This document shows positions 8,376 to 15,235 of a stretch of 20,509 bases of DNA, piece after piece; position 1 is the stretch's first letter; every line of letters starts with the position of its first letter. This stretch comes from Chara braunii. Lineage: Eukaryota; Streptophyta; Charophyceae; Charales; Characeae. The position numbers were made by a program, and so were the translations under genes. The DNA lies in contig BFEA01000040.1 of the NCBI GenBank assembly GCA_003427395.1, forward strand, positions 4,747,486 through 4,767,994, given 5' to 3'. Under the pieces are notes generated by a model. That model searched no databases. It was not told the DNA's origin and worked only from the letters and a program-made list of their open reading frames with translations.

Positions 8376-9193
8376 TCGTTCTTATTAATGTAGGCCTGCC
8401 TACGAGGGGGTCTGTTTTTCTCCTTTGTTTTGTGGGCTCAGGTTCTGATTCTCTGCAGGCTGGTTTGCTGAATGCGTGGTATTGGCGAGAGTGTGTATGT
8501 TCCTATAGGCTTAGTTGTTTGACCCCCCTTTTTTTTTAGTACTTGTGGGAATAACCCTTCAAAGGTTCGATCTGTGGACCTGATGGACTGTAGCCTTCTC
8601 AGATATTGATAGTTTTCAGGCTCGGTTGTTGCCTTAGTGATTCTGGTACTGAGGCTTTGAACTCTCGTCCGTCGGGAGATAATATGAACGTGATGTTTTG
8701 AGGAGATTACGGACTACCGAGTCAACGAACGTCTGCTCTACTACTTTTTCTTGGTAGTACATAGGCCTAATATACAGACTGTGTTGTTTCAAACCAACTT
8801 TTAGACCCCTAATGGTCCTGGTTGGCGTGCCAGGTACAACCGGTAGGGCTGTAATGCCTTGCGGGAACTTCTGTGTCCGCTTGATCTTCATCCGTTGAAT
8901 GAAGTCGTGTTCGGGATAATACAAAAATAAGAATAGAAACCTACTTAAACCCAAATTCCTTTAGGAACTGCTATTCATAACATCGAACTTCTGTTGTATC
9001 CTTATAATGAAGTTGCGTTTGGGACACCTGTCTTCCGTTCATTCTTCTTCTTCTTCTTCTGAGTCTTCTACTTCTTCTTCTTCTCCCTTGTCTGTATGGT
9101 GTGACCCTCTTGTCTCATGGTTGTTGGAGCGTTGTGCATGTTGGAGGAAGTTGTGATTTTCATCGTCGTCTGCAAGCTTTAAGCTGACTTACT
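8376..9193 (+). repeat. Right terminal direct repeat (pLTR-like)
   Basis: This is the partner of 4841-5632. It begins 40 bp after the RT stop. It carries an additional segment of 108 bp ending at 9024, bracketed by two related 19-mers (8898-8916 and 9006-9024, both AATGAAGT...GGGA). A (TTC)n run lies at about 9044-9083. Confidence 0.85.
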
Positions 9194-9217
9194 TGAGATA
9201 TCACCAGTCAGTTCTTT

Positions 9218-9248
9218 CATGATATCTCAAGGCCATAATCTTTCTCTT

Positions 9249-9288
<40 letters not shown>

Positions 9289-9346
9289 AAACAAAAGAAA
9301 GAAAGAAAGGAAACAAAAGAAAGAAAGAAAAAAAGAAAAGAGGAAC
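9218..9346 (+). mobile_element. SINE 3' tail with (GAAA)n expansion
   Basis: GATATCTCAAGGCC matches the 3' end of the SINE bodies at 3025 and 3290. The A-rich tail expected there is replaced by an expanded GAAA microsatellite (about 9250-9330). It lies 25 bp beyond the right repeat of the retroelement. Confidence 0.65.
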
Positions 9347-9485
9347 AATTGCTAGTGCTGGTGCGACTCAAATGAAATTAATATTTCTATTATTTCATGC
9401 TTTCCCTTTGTCTATTCTGTGTGTGTGTTTTGTCATGTTCGCCACTATACACAACAACTCCACAAAAAAAAGTATGACTGTTTGT

Positions 9486-9597
9486 AAGACTGGAAGGATA
9501 TAGAGATGTTTTTTTTTTTTTTTTGTTGAGAAGATGAGTTAGTATGGCCCCTGTGCAAGGATGACACGCATACACCAAGAAATGGTCCATATTTTTG
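9486..9597 (+). pseudogene. U6: U6 snRNA pseudogene, split by a T-rich insert
   Basis: U6 is the catalytic spliceosomal snRNA. The 3' part (9538-9597) contains ATGGCCCCTGTGCAAGGATG, then ACACGCATAC and AAGAAATGGTCC, and ends in T5. The GAGAAATGGTCC-type 3' end is the plant form. An upstream piece, ACTGGAAGGATATAGAGATG (9489-9508), matches the central U6 region but is separated by T16 and GTTGAGAAGATGAG. The 5' stem-loop is absent, the core is interrupted, and no upstream sequence element or TATA box is visible at the usual distance. It is therefore a retrocopy or template-switch chimera rather than a working gene. A-rich sequence follows. Confidence 0.85.
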
Positions 9598-10164
9598 AAA
9601 AAAAACGGGGAAAAAAAAAAACAGACTATTCCATTGAGCTTTCCCTGGAATTCACAAGAACTTTGAACACACAGTCAACGAACTGCGAACACAGTGTCTT
9701 GAACATCATGGAGGGCGGTGAAGTTCTGGAGATAGTGGTTTAAGTCGCGAGGAGGAGGGAGGGGTTTGCAGGGTCTTTGGCCTCCTGCACCGACGGTAGG
9801 GTCTTTCCGCTGGTTTGCAAAAACATCATCGTGGCGGGAGCAGCTGTTCTTGCCACTTCTTGGTACTGGGGAGAGTGGGTAGAGGTGCAATCCGCCCTGA
9901 GTCATGAGGAGGTGGGAGGGAGGTGGGAGGGTTTTGAGGGGCCTATGTCTGCAGTTGCGGGGTCTTTGGATATAGACCTGTGCCGTGCGGGAGGCAGGGT
10001 GGTTCTGCAGGGTGTGGCCATACCCCTGGATGGTCGCCTTTTTCTTTTGGTAGTTTGTTGGAATGAACTGGTGGGGATGGATGGTTGACCCCTCGTTTTG
10101 GAAATCTTGCTAAGTTGCTATTGATGCGTGGGGCGCGGTACCCGTTTTCCGGCTTGTATAATTG
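9598..10164 (+). other. Unassigned region with a 104-codon open frame
   Basis: A frame open over 9777-10088 contains AGAAVLATSWYWGEWVEVQ and begins without a clear ATG context. It matches no domain I know. The DNA is G-rich with GAGGTGGGAGG repeats, so chance openness is likely. I see no other signal here. Confidence 0.25.
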
Positions 10165-10226
10165 AAAGGCAACTGTGGTATGAACCTGGCCGGAGTGCCT
10201 GGATCATACTACAGTGGTTGCCCTTT
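10165..10226. repeat. Imperfect hairpin of about 62 bp
   Basis: AAAGGCAACTGTGGTATGA on the left is complementary, with small gaps, to TCATACTACAGTGGTTGCCC on the right. It may be a short foldback element or the end of one. It directly precedes two short A runs. Confidence 0.6.
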
Positions 10227-10249
10227 TGCCAAAAAAAAGCAAAAAAAAA

Positions 10250-10350
10250 GAAATGTGCAAAATGAGAATGAACTTCCCGCTAGATCTTGGCCAGATGCAC
10301 CCACCAAATTTGTCTTTTTCACATTTTGAGAGTGGTGTGGCAAGGCCCGA
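10250..10350. mobile_element. Foldback element, copy B (lacks left terminus)
   Basis: It repeats copy A (2484-2589): GAAATGTGCAAAATGAGAAT, then AACTTCCCGCTAGATCTTGG, then CAGATGCACCCACCAAATTT. It keeps the right terminus TTTTGAGAGTGGTGTGGCAA plus GGCCCGA, the complement of the left end of copy A. The left terminus is replaced by A runs. Confidence 0.75.
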
Positions 10351-11326
10351 AGGTCGTTACCGCGAGCATGGTCCCATTAGCAGTCGGATAGGAGTGTGGC
10401 TGATCCAGTGTGACACTGAGTAGCAGCGGCCTGACACGTTCATTATGGATATCTGGGCTGAGAAAACAGGAGAAAGGCAAAAGAAAACAAAAAGAAACAG
10501 AGACCTCCCACCGGAAATCACGGCAGAGTGCTTCCCAGCCGTCAGATTACAAATGATCTGATGGTGGTGGCCCCAACAACAGTGAACAAAGGGGCTCGTT
10601 AGACACTCCTCTGCCGCGTAAATCGCCTGAGGAAATCATCGTTCCACCTATCCTCGAGGACGATCCCCGGAAACCAAATGTGAAAACATTTCCTCGGGCT
10701 GTCCTCGGGGCGTCCTCGGTCTACAGGCATTTGGCGGCGATCCCCGAGGTACCTCACGAGGTCCCTCGGAGGTCGAGTATCCGCATAAATTGGGACGGCG
10801 GCGGAAGACGATGAGAATTTTTTTGGAGGCTGGTCCAATGCAATGCCTACCGGGCACTGCACACACATGTTCGGCCGGCAACGTTCGCCTTCGAGGGAAC
10901 TCACGACAACGGTAACCGTTGGGGGACGGCTGGCCTCCGTGAACGTTTCCAGGCATTCGCAGTTTCTCTCGCTGCACGGCGCCAAACGGAAAAGGGTCCA
11001 ATGATTGACAATTTCGAATATTTCAGCCGACAAGCGTTCCTGCCACCCACCGCAGTCTGCAATGTAAATCAGCAGAGGGCGTTTTTTGTCGGATGCTGTC
11101 GTCTGCTATTTGCTGTGGTCTGCTTTGCTGTTTGCTGGAGGTGCGCTGTCGTCATCTGTTTGCTGCCCGTCCCCACGTGTCGTTCACGGCCGACGTCTTC
11201 CGAAGGCTGCCGCTGCTTGTCCTGGTCGTCATTTTGCTTCTCCTTGTCGTCGTCTTCCACGTTTGCATCCTGGGTCGGGTGCCTGGTCACGCACGCAAGA
11301 GACGATCGACAAAGAAGCACATCAGC
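10351..11326. other. Upstream flank of the trihelix gene, no clear gene
   Basis: About 1 kb before the trihelix start codon. At 10650-10790 the motif CCTCGG or its complement recurs at least six times. A minus-strand frame of 144 codons (10599-11033) spans this repeat and resembles no known family. I see no convincing TATA box. The hydrophobic frame at 11093-11326 is continuous with the gene frame but precedes the preferred ATG. Confidence 0.35.
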
Positions 11327-11729
11327 ATGGACGGACGATGCACGAATATGAGGACGTTGTCGAAACAACACGCAAACCACTGCCCCAGCCACGACACTAC
11401 TCACGGTACAAGGGCGCACGACCCGGCAGCCTACACGCACCTCCCACCGCACGAGCAACCGTCACCTCTACCCGACTCGTCACATGGGGAGGCAACAGTC
11501 CCGCTGGGTAGCGGGTCCACCTAGGACTGGGCGGGCAGCCAGTCGTATGGTCGGCGCCGTAGCACGTACAGGCGGTCGTACACCGAACTCCTGGAGGAAG
11601 GCATCCGTGAAGACGACGTTGAAGGCGCCCTTAATTTGTCTTTCGGGCTAGGTACCGGAAGCTCATCGGCCACCACACGGACAGTCCTCGTGAACCCTCA
11701 CCCTGACGACGACGCAGGGCAGGTAAGGA

Positions 11730-11948
11730 CCATTTCGTTGAAATGGACATTTTTTATTTTTTTGAACGAAATTGAAACTGAGTTTTTTGGCCGAAAACTC
11801 GTCAAAATTTGTTGTTCCTAAGGGTCTAGGGTCCAGCATTTTACAAACGCTGGACCCTCAGGAACAGCAAATTTTGACAAGTTTTCGGCCAAAAAACCCG
11901 GTTTCAATTTTGTTCAAAAAATAAAAGATGTCCATTTTGACGAAATGG
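11730..11948. mobile_element. 219-bp foldback element inside the trihelix gene
   Basis: Two arms of about 100 bp (11730-11837 and 11849-11948) are near complements around an 11-nt loop. The inner 10 bp (AGGGTCCAGC and GCTGGACCCT) are perfect. The termini read CCATTTCG and CGAAATGG. It is non-coding, so it is a MITE. The flanks CAGGTAAGG and CAGTTAGGT look alike but are not an exact target duplication. The left flank also resembles a splice donor (CAG|GTAAGG), so the element could lie in an intron. Confidence 0.85.
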
Positions 11949-13202
11949 CAGTTAGGTCACATTGGTCGGCCGGACTGTGAAGGGTGCGTCCGTGGGATGG
12001 GAGGTGTCGAATAACAAGAGGGAGCGGACGAGAGTGCAGTCATCGACGACATCAGTAGCACGCGGTGGCGTCGGTCGTCCACAGTGGATGCGGTTTCCGT
12101 CTCCATTGTCAGGAGGTTGCGGCGGCGGCCGACGTGTATCTGAGTGCGGGCTGACGGACGAAGACTTCGCAAGCGGGGGTGCCAAACGAGATGGGAGGAG
12201 CGTGTGGAAGAAACACTGGCAGCAATTGCGTGGGGGGGAGTGGGCATTGGAGGCAGACGGGCTAGTCGGGGGAGGCGACGAGTACTACGACGGCGGCGGC
12301 GAAGGCGAGCGCGAAGCACAGGACGATGACACGGGCGATGTGTTCCCGTTGCGGACGGTTAGCATGGGCGTTCGTGGCGGTAAGAGTAGGGCTTCCGCGT
12401 TGACGAGCCGACGGGGAAAGAAGGCGGTGGGTGGGGGTGGCGAGGCGGAAGGCGACGGGAAGGCGGAAGGTGGCCGAAACTTCTGGTCCGTGGAGCAAAT
12501 GGTCACCCTCATTAGGGCGAAGCGGGACCAGGATGCGCAACTGTAGGGGTCGAGCCACACGTTCGTTCGTATGCGGCCAAGGGAATGGAAGTGGGCGGAC
12601 GATCGCAAGAGGTTGTTGAAGGTCGGCGTCAACAGGCCGACAGACAAATGCGGGAAGAAGTGGGATAATTTGATGTAGCAGTTCAAGAAGGTTCACTTGT
12701 TCCATGGCGAGTCTGGGAAGGAGGACTTCTTCCGGTTGGCGGCGAAGGAGAGGCTGGTGAGGGGGTTCCATTTCACCATGGATCAGACCGTCTACGACGA
12801 GATCAAGGGATCGACCGCAAAGAGTCACACAATACATCCGCAGAATGTCGCAGATACCGGCGGAGCAGGAGGTGTGCAACTTCCATCCGGGTCTTTGGGC
12901 GGCCCTAAATCAGTCGGTGATGGGGATGCGGGCGACGATGACAATGATGAAGACGACAACTCGGCGAAGGGTTGTTTATAGACCACGGGAAGCCCTGGCG
13001 GTTTCGGGAAGAGGAAGAACATGAGGCAGCAGACTTTCAAAGCCCTCACCGAGAAGCACGGGACGCTGATGGCGTCGACCTTGGAGAGCACTAGCTCGAG
13101 GCAGTGCTCCGTCCAAATTCAGCAGTGTGAAGCTTTGGAAGCGGAGGTGGAGGTGTTACAGTAGAAGAAACACTATGTGGCGTCGGATGAAGCGAGCAAG
13201 AT

Positions 13203-13307
13203 CTGTGTCCGTTTTTGCGTTAAACGTGATTCAACGGGGGTACCCGGACCCGTTAAACGGGTATAACGACGTTCAATTTTTCCCGTTTTCCGTTCATCGG
13301 ACACACA
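13203..13307. mobile_element. 105-bp MITE with a perfect 9-bp target duplication
   Basis: GAGCAAGAT occurs immediately on both sides (13194-13202 and 13308-13316). The element has short inverted ends (TGTGTCCG and CGGACACA) and inner inverted CGTTAAACG/CCGTTTAACGG-like segments. It splits the trihelix codons for EASKM. A 9-bp duplication is typical of Mutator-like elements; 8-bp hAT duplication plus one chance base is possible. Confidence 0.85.
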
Positions 13308-13316
13308 GAGCAAGAT

Positions 13317-13442
13317 GCACAAGTTTTATAATATGTTAGTAAGAAGTGCACTCTATAGATTGGTGTGAAGTTCGCTTGGGATGGCCTTCTGGTTTTCTTA
13401 TAACTTGAGGTGAAAAATGGGGGGTCGGTTAACCTTTTCTCG
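13317..13442 (+). other. Insertion or unrecognised intron in the trihelix tail
   Basis: Coding sense stops after AAGATG and resumes at TGCCATGCGCTG (13443), giving the tail CHALMEIAKAIRDR. The intervening 126 bp ends in GTTAACCTTTTCTCG. That has a branch-point-like and pyrimidine-rich look of a 3' splice site, but the required AG is CG. It is either an intron with a mutated acceptor or a third insertion. Confidence 0.45.
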
Positions 13443-13487
13443 TGCCATGCGCTGATGGAGATAGCGAAGGCCATTCGAGACCGGTAG

Positions 13488-14018
13488 ATGCGGCCATCCG
13501 AAAGAGAGTGGCCAGGCGAAGGCATGGACCTTTGTCCCACTATTAGGCCGCTATGCCAGAAATGTTGAGTGCCCCCTCCGTAGTTTCTCGTCTGTGCTTG
13601 CTTTGTGCCCGGTTGTGGGTCCAAAAGGATCGACATTCGCCCTGTGCCACACGTCTCTGTAGCTGGGTGAGTGTTTTGGATAGGTTGTGTGTTGCTTTCA
13701 TTCACAGTATCGCCGAAGGCAAATGAAATGTTTTTTGTTAATTTTTTTTTTAGGTTCTTTTTCCTGCTTTCGTAGTGTTTCCTCGTCATGGGATGAATGT
13801 GAGACGATCTCACCTCCCACGTATCTTTATCAGCAGGTTTCGCAGTTCACGGGTGACCGTTTTTTTTTTAATTTGTTTTCGGTCGCTTAACATTCAATTA
13901 CAGACTACGAATTTTATGACGTTTTATGACTTGTGCTTGCTCATCTCTCTCTCTCTCTCTCTCGGTGAGTGATAGTCTACTTTGATTTTGGTTAAGGTAG
14001 ATTATCATTTACAGTGTA
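13488..14018. other. Downstream flank of the trihelix gene
   Basis: No coding region is recognised. It contains T runs near 13740 and 13861 and a short (CT)n at about 13945-13963, just before the hammerhead array. It may be the 3' UTR of the former trihelix transcript. Confidence 0.4.
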
Positions 14019-14024
14019 ATCAGT

Positions 14025-14105
14025 GAGGGGATTCTGCAGACTGTTGAGGGTTCAGCCTCCTGATGAGTCAGTGAACTCCGACGAAACAGTTTGTCACAGC
14101 CCCTC
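14025..14105 (+). ncRNA. Type III hammerhead ribozyme, copy 1
   Basis: A self-cleaving RNA fold is written directly in the sequence. Stem III is 14036-14044 with 14086-14094 (9 bp, two G-U). Predicted cleavage is after U14045. Stem I is GAGG 14046-14049 with CCTC 14056-14059, loop GTTCAG. The core CTGATGA is at 14060-14066. Stem II is 14067-14071 with 14078-14082, with one A-C mismatch. GAA is at 14083-14085 and A15.1 at 14086. A further helix, GAGGGG 14025-14030 with CCCCTC 14100-14105, closes the unit. All universally conserved core bases are present. The cleavage triplet is GUU rather than the common GUC, which still fits the NUH rule. Topology is type III because stems I and II are closed by loops. 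Confidence 0.85.
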
Positions 14106-14180
14106 GTTTGTTGTCCTCTTCTCTCTCTCTGCCTACGGTTTACCGGGCAGTTCTATTTGTGACGATATATATATATCAGT

Positions 14181-14261
14181 GAGGGGATTTTGCAGTTATT
14201 GAGGGTTCAGCCTCCTGATGAGTCGGTGAAACTCCGACGAAACAGTTTGTCACAGCCCCTC
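14181..14261 (+). ncRNA. Hammerhead ribozyme, copy 2 (weakened stem III)
   Basis: Stem I (14201-14204 with 14211-14214), the core CTGATGA (14215-14221), stem II (GTCGG 14222-14226 with CCGAC 14234-14238, perfect) and GAA (14239-14241) are all intact. The 5' strand of stem III reads GCAGTTATT instead of GCAGACTGTT, one base shorter and mismatched against ACAGT. The inner stem III is therefore weak and cleavage at U14200 may be poor. Confidence 0.75.
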
Positions 14262-14316
14262 GTTTGTTGTCCTCTTCTCTCTCTCTGCCTACGGTTTACC
14301 GAGCAGTTCCGTTTGT

Positions 14317-14353
<37 letters not shown>

Positions 14354-14438
14354 TCGACGAAACAGTTTGTCATAGCCCCTTGTTTGTTGTCCTTTTCTCT
14401 CTCTCTTCCTATGGTTTACCGGGCAGTTCTGTTTGTGA

Positions 14439-14473
<35 letters not shown>

Positions 14474-14556
14474 CACAGCCCCTCGTTTGTTGTCCTCTTC
14501 TCTCTCTCTGCCTACGGTTTACCGGGCAGTTCTGTTTGTGACGATATATATATATA

Positions 14557-14929
14557 TTGTATGGTTTCCATTCTTTGTTTGTCGCTCTCCCTGCTATCGG
14601 GTGCGTTAACTCCTTTCAACGTCCAATAATGTGTCCAGGGCGCGTGTCCGTGAGGAAGCAATGTAAGGAAGGGCAAGCGCCGAAGGTATATTTCGAGGTT
14701 GCTTAGTTGTCATCACAAAGATTTGCATGCATAAAGTTTTCTTCTTAAATGTTGTCCTTGTGTGTTTAATGGATGTCTGCAAACCATGAAGACGACCGTA
14801 AATGGAATTGGTCGCTAGCTGGAATGACAAACGCATCCCAAGCATGGAACTTGGTCTACGTATACATAAATGAGGGGATGAGGTTGCTGGAGTGCTTAAC
14901 ACAAATGGAAAAGTAATTATTGCTCGCGA
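14557..14929. other. Unassigned AT-balanced stretch
   Basis: No gene, tRNA boxes or obvious repeat seen. Open frames on either strand are short and resemble nothing known to me. Confidence 0.4.
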
Positions 14930-14979
14930 TGCACACACACACACTGTGACACACACATACACACACTCACACACACACC
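14930..14979. repeat. (CA)n microsatellite, interrupted
   Basis: CA dinucleotides broken by TGTGA, TA and CT. Confidence 0.9.
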
Positions 14980-15235
14980 GCCGGAGCGAAGTTCAACATT
15001 TGGGTGCTTGCTAAGTTGCTAGCATTCTGGGGGCTGGGGTTGGGGGGGGGGTTTCTGGGTGCGGGCGGGGGTGGACAGGACTTTAACGGGCCACATGAAT
15101 GTGAGTCCGCTCTTGTTTCTTTTTTTTTGTTTGTTTTTTTTTTTGAATTTTGTTTTGTGTTTTTGGATGTCGGTGGGGGGAGATGGGGGAGGGGGTGTGT
15201 TTGAGGGTAGGGGGCTGGTTTCCCATGGGGGGTGT
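14980..15235. repeat. G- and T-rich low-complexity region
   Basis: Runs of G (for example near 15040-15052 and 15175-15200) alternate with T-rich runs (15117-15145). Translated Gly/Pro and Phe frames reflect composition only. Confidence 0.7.

Larger units (their letters stand above)
4841..9193 (+). mobile_element. Penelope-like retroelement with terminal direct repeats (decayed)
   Basis: Direct repeats of about 0.8 kb (4841-5632 and 8376-9193, roughly 80-85% alike by eye) flank a 2.7-kb core. The core holds a broken ORF1 (CCHC knuckle plus coiled coil) and then a broken reverse transcriptase. The RT motifs look Penelope-like rather than like an LTR retrotransposon: there is no integrase, RNase H or protease, and the RT ends at 8336 just before the right repeat. 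Penelope-like elements are known to carry LTR-like direct repeats (pLTRs), which fits. I find no GIY-YIG endonuclease upstream or downstream. An unusual LTR or DIRS-type element is the main alternative. Confidence 0.65.
11327..13487 (+). pseudogene. Trihelix (Myb/SANT-like) protein gene, broken
   Basis: Trihelix proteins bind DNA through a three-helix SANT-like fold; related domains occur in PIF/Harbinger transposon proteins. The chosen start, ATG 11327, begins MDGRCTNM. RSYTELLEEGI and ALNLSFGLGTGSSS follow, then a foldback insertion (11730-11948). Downstream are an acidic linker, the domain from about 12475 (NFWSVEQMVTLIRAKRDQD, then EWKWADD, KKWDNL and QFKKVH), and a C-terminal coiled coil (QCEALEAEVEVLQ). 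The tail ALMEIAKAIRDR lies at 13449-13484 with stop TAG 13485. Five in-frame stops are all TAG (11522, 12544, 12676, 12979, 13162), most likely from CAG. Foldbacks at 11730 and 13203, plus about 125 bp of unexplained sequence before 13443, interrupt it. I associate such copies with the expanded trihelix family of Chara. Confidence 0.8.
14019..14556 (+). repeat. Tandem array of hammerhead-bearing repeats joined by (TA)n
   Basis: Four head-to-tail units end in the same sequence: CACAGCCCCTCGTTTGTTGT, a CT-rich stretch, TACGGTTTACCGGGCAGTTC, then TTTGTGACGATATATA. The first two units are full (period about 156 bp) and each carries a hammerhead core. The third starts at about 14350 inside stem II, and the fourth at about 14471 after stem III. 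Every junction is a TA run, of about 6 to 15 repeats. Tandem self-cleaving repeats of this size recall retrozymes or hammerhead satellites. Confidence 0.9.

Noticed and set aside
12262-12879. Long minus-strand frames across the trihelix region
   Set aside because: They are shadows of GC-rich coding sequence on the plus strand, which carries the recognisable domain.
11327-13487. Reassigned genetic code (UAG as Gln) as the main explanation for TAG-only stops
   Set aside because: The apparent terminal codon is also TAG, CAG is used normally, and other pseudogenes in the window contain TGA and TAA stops. CHG deamination is simpler. Kept as a testable alternative only.
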